Of a stretch of 64,000 nucleotides of DNA, positions 45,891 through 57,604 are shown one piece after another; the first letter of the stretch is position 1, and every line of letters begins with the position of its first letter. The notes beneath the pieces are model-generated. The model saw nothing but the letters and a program-made list of their open reading frames with translations, was not told the origin of the DNA and did not search any database. Origin of the DNA: Pseudofabraea citricarpa (taxonomy: Eukaryota > Ascomycota > Leotiomycetes > Helotiales > Dermateaceae); contig JAPWGK010000002.1 in NCBI GenBank assembly GCA_029641185.1, positions 1,488,001-1,552,000 of the forward strand, given 5' to 3'. The position numbers and the translations under genes are program-made.

Positions 45891-46922
45891 AAGGGGTTTA
45901 ATTGAGGAAGTATATATCATTTGTTGAAATACAATTTTGGACACAGATCTGAATTCCTGTGTGTAATCTACCTTGAAGTTGCGTTATTTGATAATTATGC
46001 ATATTGCTAATATATTTGTGGCAATCAACAACTTTTCAAATTCCAAGTGTATTCAGTTGAGTGCACGGATGCTAGAATTTAGATATCAATTTGCTCCATC
46101 TCATAGACCGTCAGAAAGAGGGATTCTCCTCCCTACCAGCTGCTCGCTTATATTGAAGGGTTTAAAACGGCGGTAAATATACTCCTGATGTTTTCTCTTA
46201 AAAAGCTTTGAAATCATAACCAGACTAGATTATTCGCATCTCGAATTTATGTCGTTGGGTTTTAAAGGATGAACTTTTTTTTCTTGTTCTTTTTCAGTGA
46301 TTATGGATGCCAAAGTTGGAATAACAAACGCTGGATTATCTAGCCTTTGCGTGATCATTCTGAATTAAGACATTTTGAACCATGATACAATGATATTTAG
46401 ATTTATCCATAGACACACCTGATATCACCGCGTCCGGATTCCGAAATATGCGCGAATTCTTAGCACATGAATTTTGAGTGCTCAAGGCGCCAGCGATCGA
46501 GTCTAGTCTCCGTGCTTGGACTTGTCTCCGCTCTTTATATTCACATACTATAGTACTGCCCCCTGCAAAAAGGGCAAGAAGGGTAAAAAGGGCAAGAAGG
46601 GTAAAAAGGGCAAAAATTGTTAGCGCCTTTATATCAATCGGTAGTCAGAAAGCGTAAGCTAGTTTTTACTAGATAGCGTTACGCTACCACTCTAGCGGAT
46701 ACTCTCCATCTTGCCCAACCCTATATTTATCGTAGCTCACTACACATGATCATGAAAGCAACCAGTGAGTTTTTTTTCGTATGATTTGAGCTTCTGTATT
46801 CTACAGCGTCAAAATCCAGAACACTCCGGACCCTTTTCGGTCGTAGGCTATTCACGAGGACTCGTTGGAAAGTTCATCCGTCATAGTTATTGTTTAACCA
46901 CGGTCGATTTAACACATAGGAA
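45891..46922. other. Intergenic sequence upstream of the BTB array
   Basis: About 1 kb with no coding exon. Contains a short G/A-rich tandem repeat at about 46565-46616. The final part is the presumed promoter of the first BTB gene. Confidence 0.4.
46565..46616. repeat. Short tandem repeat, 18-bp unit
   Basis: A GA-rich unit (AAAAAGGGCAAGAAGGGT) is repeated about two and a half to three times with little change. It lies roughly 300 bases upstream of the first BTB gene. No function is suggested. Confidence 0.8.
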
Positions 46923-48120
46923 ATGGAGATGCACCGTTTTCACCCGAATGGCGATGTCTTGTTGATACTGTCCGCAAGGCTGGGCTCTTGCGATGGGTCT
47001 GAGAGCCAGACTGCCTCCATCGAGACCAAAGACAAAAACAAGAAAAGCGAAAAAGAAAAGAAGAGAAAACGAGAAAGTAGTGCTACGCCACCACAGGCTG
47101 CGGAGTTTGCGACGCAATCACGAATGGAATTACTTGTCTCATCATATCACTTAGTGTTAATTTCTCCGGTCTTTGAGAAGATGCTTGAGCATGGTAATTT
47201 TAAGGAAGGAAAAGAATTACAAGAGAATAAGTATGTCGAAATTGCACTTCCGGAGGATAACCCAGAAGCATTCATTATATTGATGAATATTGTTCATGGC
47301 CAGGCACAAAAGGTGCCTCGCGAAGTCGACCTAGATATGTTAACCAACCTTGCTATACTGGTCGATAAATACGAAATGCTCGAGGTAGCTGATATATATT
47401 CTGAGGTATGGATCAAAAATTATTGGAAGTCCTACCCTGAGGTGTCCCAAGTATATGGAAATCGATCTATTATTCTACTCTTCATTACCTGGGCTTTTAA
47501 AAGAGGGAATGAATTCAAGACTATTTCCGGAGTCATCGAGCGAGAATGCACGGAAGATTTCCGAGAAGTCGTAGAAACCCAGCATCCTGAGTTACCACCA
47601 ATTCCTGAGTGTGTCATTTGTAAGTTAAAACCGCAGATTCCGTATACCATTAATTCATCTGAGCTAATTAGTATTAGCTACCATTGAAGAACATCGAATA
47701 CAGGGTATAGTTAGATGCTTTCAATTACTTGCGGATACGATAGAATCTTATCAGTCAGGGTCTTCGATGCGATGCCCGAAACTCAGCTACGGAGGGAGCA
47801 CGAAACATCAAATTTGCTGCGACTCACTGATGCTTGGTTCTCTTATACGTAGCGCTACCGCCATGGAACTTTGGCCGATACCTGCTCATCCTTACGATGA
47901 CCTATCGTTTGATAGCGTCAAGTCGGCAATATTGAGATTGAAACCAATGTCTCTATGCGATTACACATCAGGCCAATATGAAAGCAGAAGTGCTCATGGA
48001 TTAATGCAAGGGATAGAGGGCGCTCTCGACCATCATGAACAATCTGTCTGCGGTCTTTGTCTCAAGAGCTTACAGTATCCCAAGCATCGAAAATCCTCCA
48101 AAAGACACAGAGCATCATGA
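46923..48120 (+). CDS. BTB/POZ-domain protein, copy 1
   Basis: Two exons, 46923..47619 and 47678..48120 (58-nt intron), about 379 aa. The frame opens with MEMHRFHPNGDVLLIL, then a lysine-rich insert of about 45 residues (KDKNKKSEKEKKRKRE) interrupts the BTB fold. The core resumes with MELLVSSYHLVLISPVFEKML and continues through a conserved VEIALPEDNPEAFIILMNIVHG helix pair and KVPREVDLDMLTNLAILVDKY. BTB domains mediate dimerisation and, in fungi, often have unknown partners. The C-terminal part (exon 2) has several Cys residues and no known domain. Copies 1 and 2 share layout, intron position and many residues, showing tandem duplication. Confidence 0.85.
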
Positions 48121-49222
48121 CCTCACCTATAACAAGTTATGTTTCTCAGCCGACATCAGAGGTAACCAATCTTGCGCAGTCATTTGTGTATTGATTACAG
48201 GGTTCATCCTGTACTCTCAGATTTTCTCTTGTACAACACGAATTGACTTCCACATTGTAGGTTGTAGCATATGTTGTTTCGAGAAGAGTATTTCATAGCA
48301 AATATGAACCATGCTTAAGACCCCGGTTGAGTCAATCAAAATGAATGCACCTAGAATTAATATAAATACCTTGAGAGTCATGTGAAGTTTGATCAGTCGC
48401 ATTGAAGTTCACGGAGTAACTGATGAAGAAAGGTTCTAAACTCAGATGTGGATTGAATCTACTAGTGAGTTGAAAAGACCTATAATATATCTAAATCGAT
48501 CCATAATACAACACAATAAGTTCCAAGACCGATAAGTTACAAAACCGCCCAAAATTATGAATATACAAGGCATCTAACGACTTATAAAAAGTTGCTATCG
48601 TTGAAATTCATGTTAACTAGCATACGACGCCTCTAACTGACTGGTTACCGATAGATTCTAAGAGCCCATATTGCCTCGACTTTGTGAGATATATATCAAA
48701 TTCATGAAGCCTTTAAAATAGCAGTAAGATACATCTTAACTTTTAAGTCAAACCAAAGTTGATTCAGGTGGAGGGCAGACTTGTGGACGTTTGTATTTGG
48801 CCGCTGTCGATCAGAATGATATGTCACGTGTCGACGGTGGTTCTAATAGAATTCTGATTCAATTACTTGCATAAATTTTTTGGGTAATCTGGCATAGTAT
48901 ATAAATATATATTCACTTTGAAAATTTGTCAAGAGGAGTATATTATATGCAGTGAGTAGATGTAAGTCAGCTTATTGACATTAGCTTTGAAACAGCCGAG
49001 CACGGACAATCCTGTTTGCTCTTGAGAGTCTGAAATGGAAACCCGAGTTCAATCAATCAATCAATCAATCAGTCTTCTATCAACTTCTCAAATTCAGGTG
49101 TGGCAACAAGTCTCGGAGAACATAAGTTTGTACGCCTCTGTCGATCCTCTGATGGATTTGGTATTAATATCAACGCGCAGAAAAAGCACAAGGTTGTCGA
49201 CTACCTTGTCATACACATAACA
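48121..49222. other. Intergenic sequence between BTB copies 1 and 2
   Basis: About 1.1 kb, AT-rich. It includes a run of tetranucleotide repeats (AATC, about five copies) near 49052-49071. No coding exon was recognised, and I did not detect a further BTB remnant. Confidence 0.4.
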
Positions 49223-50399
49223 ATGGAGCTGCATACCTTCAGCTCCAATGGAGATGTCCTCCTAATACTATCTCAAATTAAGGAAGTGGAAGAGACGCCC
49301 GACCAAGAACCAACCAACGGCACCAATGGCAGCGAAGAGGACAAGATGGAAGATATTGGATCACATGACGGAGACTCCACCGACAATATCTCGGAAGAGG
49401 CCCCGAAGATAAACATGCTTGTGTCCTCTCAGCACATGAGGCTTGCTTCAAAGGTTTTCGATAAGATGCTGGAGCACGGTCGGTTTCAAGAAGGGTCTAC
49501 TCTGCATGCTAAAGGCAAGGTCGAGATTCCTCTACCAGATGACGATCCTAAATCTTTTATCATCCTACTTGATATCATCCATGGCCACACACGCAAAGTC
49601 CCTCGAGATATTGATCTCGAGCTATTTACGGGTATTACGGTGCTTGTTGACAAGTATGAATTACATGAGGTCGTCGAGATTTACACAGACCTGTGGTTTC
49701 ATAGCCTATGGACGGAGAATTTCGAGCATCATCTTGCCACCGACTTGATTCCATGGCTGTTTATTACTTGGGTTTTTGGACGAAATGAGGAATTCATGAT
49801 TCTTACAAGACTAGCGGAGAGAACTTGCGATGAACGGTTGATGACAGTTATCGAAGAGAGATACCCCGAGCTTCCAATTCCAGAGCGTATCATAGGTATG
49901 AAACGACTTCCAAATACTTCTATGATGCTGTAAATGGCAAAGCTAAAGTATCGAAATTTCAGTTGCCATATTAAAATGTCGGGAGAAGGCGATACATGAT
50001 GTGTTCGCAAAGCTTGCAGCTTATGTCCAGCCGTACTTTACCACTAGCAGATTTCAATGCAACCGAAAGGATGGTTTGAGAGGTGCGTGTGATAATATGG
50101 TTCTTGGCTCTCTACTCCGAAGTTGCACTGAAAGAGGGATCTGGCCAACACCCCAACCGCCATATTGTGACCAGTCCTTCGACACTGCGAGCGGTCATGT
50201 TATGCTTATAGAAATAGTTGCTTTATGCGATGAAATGTGCAAGCCGGAAGTAGAACCCTACTCACGATACGTACTGAATCATGGATTAAGAGACAGACTT
50301 AGAATGTCTATGGAACATATTTCATCTGTGTTAGTAGGTCTCAAGATCAGCGATTTCAAATTGTGTCAGGTGGCTCAAGAAACTCGACGCTGGCGTTGA
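49223..50399 (+). CDS. BTB/POZ-domain protein, copy 2
   Basis: Two exons, 49223..49895 and 49963..50399 (67-nt intron), about 369 aa. The ATG at 49223 (MELHTFSSNGDVLLIL) matches the start of copy 1; an in-frame ATG at 49100 would add 41 residues with no counterpart there. After an acidic low-complexity insert, the BTB core reads MLVSSQHMRLASKVFDKMLEHG, then VEIPLPDDDPKSFIILLDIIHGH and KVPRDIDLELFTGITVLVDKY (each shown in part). The second exon begins VAILKCREKAIHDVF and includes LRGACDNMVLGSLLRS, parallel to CDSLMLGSLIRS in copy 1. Role unknown. Rapidly changing inserts in a stable fold are a feature of this family. Confidence 0.86.
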
Positions 50400-50808
50400 G
50401 TTAGAGTATCATCGATATGGTCTTCTACAATAGTGATGCGATGATAGAGGAGCCAAAGTAATTCCAATACCACAAGCTCATCTGGTTGCCAGACATATCA
50501 CACACACGTGATGATTCTATATGCTAAAGGATAGCCTGATAAATTCTAGAAGCTAAACTAGGTGTAATTAAGAACCACCAACTATAAGATGGGTTCTCAC
50601 TTAACACCTAATACTCACTTCCTCGTCAGAATAACACAACAGGAATAGGACATAGGCTCTACACAACGCACATCCTCAATATTGCTGCTTGTCGTTAGCA
50701 TTCCGGATCAAGCAGGTATATATCTAAAATACCTTTCGGTTTTAAAAACTGCGCCGCAGCTGATGCAGAATGCTAATTATTAAACTAGAGCACGTCTAGA
50801 CACAAAAG
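50400..50808. other. Intergenic sequence between BTB copies 2 and 3
   Basis: About 0.4 kb with no coding exon recognised; includes the presumed promoter of the third copy. Confidence 0.4.
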
Positions 50809-51390
50809 ATGACGGACAGACTCCAAGAAGAGTCCTCGAGGCTTTCACCACATTCACGCACGGTCGAGCTGCACGTTTTTGATCCCAATGGTGATGTGAT
50901 CCTGCTTTTCCCCGAACGCGAACGTACCAACAAGCACGGTGTCATTACGGAGTCCGAGGTCCGGATGGTCGTGTCCTCAAAACACCTGATATTAGCATCC
51001 TCTAAATTTGCCAAGATGCTTGAGCCTATCGGTGTTCTGAACGCCACTTTGCGCAGATATGGAAGACTGGAAATACCTTTACCAGAAGACAACCCCGACA
51101 CATTTTTGATATTATGCAATATCATACATGGACACAACGCATGCGTACCCCGGGAGGTTAGCACAGAAACGATGGATCAAGTGGGCAGTATGGCAGAAAA
51201 GTACGGGATGGAAGAGTCTATCGAGGTATACTTTGAGATGTGGGCCATCTACAAGGCAAGAATTCGCACTTAGTTATGAGATGGTCGTCAGCTGGGGCTT
51301 CAGAAGAAAAGATGCGACGAGAAGTTGATGACAACTATTGAAAGAGATTACCTTGACTTCCTAATCTTGGGAATCGTTATCTGTAAGGAC
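50809..51390 (+). pseudogene. BTB/POZ-domain gene, copy 3, decayed
   Basis: An ATG at 50809 opens 154 codons: VELHVFDPNGDVILLF, MVVSSKHLILASSKFAKMLE, IPLPEDNPDTFLILCNIIHGH and VPREVSTETMDQVGSMAEKYG, all matching copies 1 and 2. The frame then stops at 51273, where the paralogues continue. Traces of the missing part follow in other frames: SWGFRRKD (matching TWVFGRNEE) and then CDEKLMTTIERDYLDFL (matching CDERLMTVIEERYPELP), ending at a former donor-like TCTGTAAGG near 51380. At least one deletion and one frameshift therefore separate the pieces, and no second exon is recognisable behind a long T-rich tract. The truncated 154-aa product may still fold as a BTB unit, so residual function is possible. 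Confidence 0.8.
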
Positions 51391-52344
51391 CCTTTTTTTT
51401 CTTTTTTTTTTTTTCTTTTTTGCAGAGTAGTCTACATTTGGGCATATGGCTAAGATCTTGATTATTATTCAGCAGGTTAAATGCGGCTTGCACTTTGGCA
51501 TTGGGAGGTAGTTAATCTTGGATTTTATAAGTACATAAATACCTGCATATATTCAAAGATTCAAGGTTTAAATGCTATTTAAATAATTTGCCCTAGCATA
51601 ACCTGTTAGATGGAATCCGAGTCCTGATGTGTCACATGGCGGTGCGCTTGTTCGACTTAGTAACCTCTCTAGCTAAGCCTATAATTTGAATATAAAATTG
51701 TTGAGGACTTACACACATTTCTATAAAAAACGAACGAAATATCTTCCTCGGGTTCTTCAAGTAGAATATCTACTTAACACTATTTGATACCTCTAGACCA
51801 CCTGATAGCATCTAAGCGAGCTAACAAGTCCGCCCCAGATTAGAGTAATAATTATACTTTAGTATCGGTGCCATACGTTTCAAGTAGTGCTACCACAAAA
51901 CATACGTGTAAGTAACCTAGCTAGCTACACTAAACTGTGTAGCGAGCACCGGTTTCCGAAGACAGTTTGGTCTAGATAGGTTCAATGAGTACGACTTGAA
52001 AGCGAAGAATAAGTCACCCAGAAGTTAGGGCATCCACCCAGATAAACGCAGTACGCAGTACAGTATTCAACTTGAGTGCAAGGTGAAGCAGACTTTAATG
52101 AGCAACAAAAAGGGTATCATTTTTTCAGTTTTTATGTAATACACCCATATCACCACTGTTTACCACTACCATCCACTATCCACCCATACCAATACCCACC
52201 CCAAAAACCATCCCATTGTATTTAAACTCCGAAATCAAACCATGTCCGCCATATCCCAAGACCCAAACCGCCCAGAATTGAACCCGTCTAAAAACACAGG
52301 GAAGAAAAAAAGAAAGAAAAAACGAAACCCAACAATCACAAATC
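51391..52344. other. Intergenic sequence after the BTB array
   Basis: A T-rich tract (about 51391-51422, TTTTTCTTTT-like) is followed by AT-rich non-coding sequence. No gene was recognised. It contains the 3' end of the C2-domain gene on the other strand. Confidence 0.4.
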
Positions 52345-55300
52345 TCAATAGCCGCGACGTCTTGCTCTTCCGCTTCCTAGATCGATATTCTTCATTTCTT
52401 CGAGCAAAGCCCAAGGATCACCGCCAGTGGGAGCTTGTCCTCCAGGACTATATCCTCCAGCGTTATAGTTTACAGGAATTTTGGGTGGAATAGATGGGGG
52501 ACCGGTTGAGGTTCCTCTATAACCCAGACTCCCTCCATAACTGTGACCGGGTGAATAGTTTTCGTTTGAAAAATCACCTGTATTTGCTCTAGGCAATGAT
52601 CTTGGAGTGAAGTTGTTATCTTGGTATGATGTTATCGGTGCTAGGGGACTTGAATTAGGCGCAGTTTGAGCAGCCATCCTGGTAGTCTTCTTCTGAAGAC
52701 GATTGCGTCCAGTTGGTGGAGTTGCAGGATCGGAGTATCCTCCACCGTAGACTGGTCCTGAATTGGACATTGACTGTGGCCGAGCTGGTGCCACCTTTAA
52801 CTGGCGACGACCGGAAGCCGACACGGGCTGCGATCCGGGTGCTCGATAATTCCTGTCCGGAAGCTGTGAAGCATATTTAGGCTGCTTTGCTTCAAGAAGA
52901 GGTGCATAATTGGACTCCGGAATGTGATCGCTAGGATCAATTTCTCTACCATCATGAGTGATGATCTTGGCGTCTGGGTCAACTTCCTTAGGATCATATC
53001 GTTCACTTAATGATCTGCTGGATGTAGATCCAGAGAGCGCAGGGTTCAAGGCATTATAGGAGTCCGGTCCGAAGGGAACACCAGAGAGTCTTCGAGCTTC
53101 AGAAGGCGCTGGTGATGGACTGACCGACTTGCGTGCTGGCATTCTCGGATCTGGAGAAACTGCTCGTGACTTGACCAGCGGTGCCACAGTTCCTGTAGAA
53201 TACCGGCTCTGGTAGTCATCATAATTTGCTGAAGCTGGCACGAAAGGGGTTGATGCGGCTTCATGGTATGAGAGCGGGTGTGGTCGGTTCTGAATTGACT
53301 GGTACTGCGGCGCTTCTTGATATCTCCCCCGTGAGCTATTAGCCATTTGGGATGCCCTCTTGTCGCTGTAAATCCTCTCGGAAATCTCCTTAGCTATATC
53401 CGGATCCATGCCGGGAACGAGCGAGGTTGGTACTAGAGCCATCCCGTAACTACCTGAGGACCCTGCCATCTGGTCTTCGGATGGTCGCCGTTGAGGCTGT
53501 TTGTAAGTTGTGAGAGAATTATAAGATGTACGAGAGGACAGAGCAGATTGATCCCGAAACGAAGAGACGGAAGATTGATCTCTGTATGATGAAAGCTCGG
53601 AGCCTGTAGAGGCGTATCCAACCGAGCTGTTGGATAATTGCTGGCTGGGGACAGATGAGATGGCACTGTTTCTTCCGGATGCAGAGCTGCCACGGCCGCT
53701 CAGATTGAGTGGTGCAGGAGAGGGGACCTGATCATATCTGTTGTCATCATACTGTGGAACTCGTGAAATACTGCCTCGATGTGCTGTATGATGTCCTGGC
53801 GAAGGAGTGGGAGGTGCATCTTCTACCGTCGGCTGCATAGATCCATAGTGCGGGTTATAACTTGAGTCGTATGAGTGGTGCCGTTGCGGTTGTTGATAAT
53901 CATCGTTGTCTAATTCGTATGGTTGATTTCGAGATGAAGAATCATTATAACCAGCAGAACGCCGAAATTGGTCGTCTTCCTTGGGAGGGCTGTAGGCTTG
54001 ATAGGACTTTGGTTGTGAGTAGGTGGGCAGCGAGTCACGATGCATATCGCCAAGAGACGAATCGTAAGTATTGGATCTAGTCGGTCTACTTGATGGGAAT
54101 CCATAGCTGTCATGAGATGCCATGGCCGGGGCCGGGCTGATATGCTTGCTTCCGTGTGCAGGAGGGGGTGGTGGGGGGCCACCAGGGCTAGGAGGTGCAT
54201 CATACTCGTCTGGTGGAGGGAGCTCGTACGTAGCCTGTCGAGAATTATAATGATCTCGAGGATCAACATACTCTTCTTCGTAGCTGCCGCTGTTTGCTGA
54301 GGAGTAGGCATTTCCATTATCGTATACATCATACTGATCGTTGGGTAGTGGCTGGTTAGGTTTGTTGATCGTGCGACTTTGAGATCCATATCCACTTTGA
54401 TAGCCAGGGCTTTGAACGTAGCTATCTTGGTTTCCTGGGCTCTGCGCAAAGTCATTCTGCTGTATGGAGTTCTGCTCGTAGCTATTTTGCTGACTTGAAC
54501 CTTGAGAGAACCCATTCTGATGTCCTGGGCTCTGTGCAAAATCATTGCGACGTACTAAGCTGGAGGATTGTTCATAGTTATCCGGTAGAATTGAATTTTG
54601 AGAGAAGTTATTCTGAAGCCCCGGGCTCTGTGTAAAATCATTGCGACGCACTAAGCTGGAGGATTGTTCATAGTTATCCGGTAGAACTGAGTTTTGAGAG
54701 AAGTTATTCTGAGGCCCTGGGCTCTGCCCATAACTGTCCTGAGCGCCTGGACTCTGAACATAGCCTTGCGATTGTGGAACTCGCTGTGGAGGAGTATTGT
54801 ATTCCACACGCTGTAGAGGCGATTGATCCGGTACGTAAGTCGACGTCTTGTATCCTCTCGGGGGGGTTTGGACGTGTTCTGGAATTGGTGCTGGTAGCGT
54901 CGGAGGTGGAGCACCAGTGACAGGATCAGAGGGCAATGGTCGTCGTTTCACAGGAGCTTGTGCTTTTGGTTGACGAGGCCCACTGAGAGTTTCTCTTGGA
55001 CTGTCCTGCCCGCCATTGACACTGCTTTGCTTGACCTTCAGTGGCTTTTCCTCCTTTGGCCGTGTATCGTAGTAGGTGATCTCGATCCTGATCTCGCCTG
55101 CGTATTTGCCTTTGTAACTGAGATTGTGCCATAGATCATTCTGACCGCCTCCCGAGATAATAACGTCCTTCAAATCGACCCAGGTCTCTCCAATTATTTC
55201 GGTCTTCTTGTCGTCGTTGAAAACGGACACCTTTAATTGGTAGTAATCGGGAGAATCGTGGACGGTATACCGGAGTTCTTGGTCCCTAGGCAGCACCGTT

Positions 55301-55575
55301 AGCACCCTTCTCTGGCTCTTTTCGGATTCAATCAAGACCTACCACTTTGGAGTTTGGCCTCCTCGACGATCAGTGGTGGTCTTTTTGGCTTCTTTGCCAA
55401 GGCGGGCCGCGCAATAGGGATCTTGTTTGCCCATTGTCTTTCGGTTTGGGAGGTTCTTCGCGCGGTCAACAATGACAACCAGGGTGCCAATAACAGGGCC
55501 ATCGACAGTCATGTCGGCGAAGATGCCAGCAGTATGCACGCCATTGAGGCCGTTTGCCTTTGTTTTGGTAGCCAT
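52345..55575 (-). CDS. C2-domain, Pro/Gln/Ser-rich protein (Inn1/Fic1-like)
   Basis: Two exons, 55575..55343 and 55285..52345 (57-nt intron with GTGCTAACGG branch site), about 1057 aa. A C2 domain occupies about residues 25-140 (GTLVVIVDRAKNLPNRKTMGKQDPY, here shown in part; then GQTPKW joined to DQELRYTVHD, and IIGETWVDLKDVI). The other 900 residues are disordered, with Pro-rich PxxP stretches (SPGGPPPPPPAHG), Tyr/Gln/Ser repeats and 32-residue near-perfect repeats at about 265-330. An N-terminal C2 followed by a Pro-rich tail is the layout of Inn1/Fic1, actomyosin-ring ingression factors that bind SH3 proteins at the septum; assignment is by architecture. I chose the ATG at 55575; the frame extends upstream only to GTG. 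Confidence 0.87.
54531..54722 (-). repeat. 96-bp tandem repeat in the C2 gene
   Basis: Two adjacent 96-bp units differ at only a few bases, and a less similar unit lies upstream in the plus-strand sequence. They encode 32-residue repeats with NNFSQNS, LPDNYEQSSSLVRRNDF and QSPG. Because 96 is a multiple of three, copy number can change without breaking the frame. Confidence 0.9.
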
Positions 55576-56571
55576 GTTGGGTGGTTGATCATGGGCTGGC
55601 GGCGTGTTCCTGAGGCTGTCTTTTATCGAGAGTCGTACTTCGGACTCGGCTGGTGACGTGGGTTTGTTTACTTTGAGATGGACGTGAGCATGGTCGAAGA
55701 CGTCGATAACCACCACCGGGACAAATGTGAGGGCCACAGAAAGGAATGGAGCTGTGGGCTGTCGTTGTTTCGTAATGAATGCAAACAGAGGAGAAGCACT
55801 GTTTCCGTCGTACAGTAGTCGGGGGTGGAGCTAGGAAAGCTTCAAAATGATGGTGGCTGTGAATCTTTTAGAAATGGCTGGGGATCCGATGCTTGGCGAT
55901 CAGGGCAGGGCAATTAATTAGGTGAGGCATGTTTTTGAGTTTTTGAAGTACAGTACTGTAGCTAAGTAATTGAGTTGAGGTTGAGATGAATTATCTCGAT
56001 CATTTCACGGTTGCATTGGTAGGAGATGTTATGCGATGACTTAATGTGTAGGTACGTACGTACGTTGTAGTTGCCACCTGATGGATGGTTGGATGGATGG
56101 ATGAATTGAGGGAGATGTCACGTGCCGAGGAAGCGATTGTGTACGAAGTAGACAGATCTTCACCGCGTAACAACAACGCTTCTGTTCCTGTTGCTAGGCG
56201 AGCTTGGGGCACTTTACAGCCGAGGCCTGGCCTAAATTTAGTTGACGCCGCGTCTCCCCCTGGGGCGCCCGCATGATATAGCTTCCCGATAATAATGAAA
56301 CAAAACAAAATCCCAAACCCAATTTACTCTATACCGAGGACAATCCATTTAGAATACCTCGATGGTAAACCTAATGCATCCCAAGCAAGCCTCATCTGCC
56401 TGACTCAGTTCTGTGCGTTGACTCCTTCCGGTGTTGTGTGCAATCAGATCAGGACGATCGATTGCTACTCGAGCCACGTGACACCGAGCCCTCCGGTGGG
56501 AGACATACGCGACGACGAGAACAAACCTCCATCTATTCCCTTCATATTCCTCCCCCACAACACCAACCACA
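55576..56571. other. Divergent intergenic region (C2 gene / TMEM234-like gene)
   Basis: About 1 kb between divergent start codons. No gene was supported. It includes a (GTAC)n-like tract, GTACGTACGTACGTTG, near 56052. Confidence 0.4.
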
Positions 56572-57167
56572 ATGGATGCCGCCGACCCCGCTCCCGCGCC
56601 CTCCATCTTCCGCTATGTCATTGGATTCCTCATGATTGGCCTTGCTTGGGGCTTCACGACACCATTCATCCGAGCAGCAGCTCGGACCCATAAACCTCCT
56701 GAGCATCCCATTCTGCAATCCCCAGCAATCGCCAATAGCTGGCTCAAGAGCAGGATCTACGCTGCCTTCTTTGGCGTGGTCGATCTCTTGCGGAACCCTA
56801 AATATGCGGTGCCACTGGTGATCAACCTGACAGGTAGCATCTGGTTCTTTCTTTTGATCGGTCAGGCCGGTACGTAGCCCTCCCATCCCAAGACCTCCTC
56901 TCCCATAGGCCATCTGGGAAACTGTACCTGATCCTCTCGAGCCAAATAGAACTGAGTCTGACCGTCCCCATAACAAATTCGCTGGCCTTCCTGTTTACCG
57001 TCGCCGGTGAGTGGTGGGTTGAGAGAAAAGTCATTAGTCGTGGTAAGCTCCTTGCTCTCTCTTGCAGCCATCGATCCTCACATCTGATACCAACTTTCTC
57101 AGACACCTGGATTGGCATGACTTTGTCTCTAGGCGGAATTGCACTGTGTGTGAAGAGCAAAAGCTGA
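56572..57167 (+). CDS. TMEM234-like four-segment membrane protein
   Basis: Three exons, 56572..56869, 56950..57042 and 57103..57167, 151 aa, the normal length for the family. It resembles the TMEM234 family of small EamA-like membrane proteins: IGFLMIGLAWGFTTPFIRAA, PLVINLTGSIWFFLLIG, ELSLTVPITNSLAFLFT, then GEWW and DTWIGMTLSLGGIALCV. The four hydrophobic segments fit a half-size drug/metabolite-transporter fold. The family's role is not well known; a transport or membrane-organising role is possible. The splice joins are phase 1 throughout and give continuous family motifs. Confidence 0.93.
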
Positions 57168-57604
57168 GCGGCTGAGCTCCAATACATGCCTTGGCGGCAA
57201 GGCTGGATATCGTATTAGCTGCCTAGGTGAGCTGGGAACCTCCACTGCTCTTATTGATTGGGGGCCAGAAGAGGATTCACCTCCGCCGACTGTTTGAGCA
57301 CTAAGTTGCAAACACTAGGCCATAGAGAAGATAATATCTTGTTGAAACTATTATTATATATTATACAATGCTCCAGGCACTGATTCAGCTATGAAATATT
57401 ATGATGTTGAAATGTGGTACATGCTTTATCAAAAAGCTGGACCAGCCAAAGAATGACAATCCTGCACCTTCAAGATGCGTCCTGCTTGGTATCATATGTT
57501 TCCTGCGCCCTAATAATGCTTGCCGTGTCCTGGTAGTCTTTTGCTTCGTTAATTCCTTCATATCCATAAAATCGTGTCGAATGTCATTGCAGTGCGTGCT
57601 ATTA
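57168..57604. other. Convergent intergenic spacer
   Basis: About 0.44 kb between two convergent genes, holding both 3' ends. No gene seen; an open frame on the minus strand continues out of the last exon of the next gene in another frame. Confidence 0.35.
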
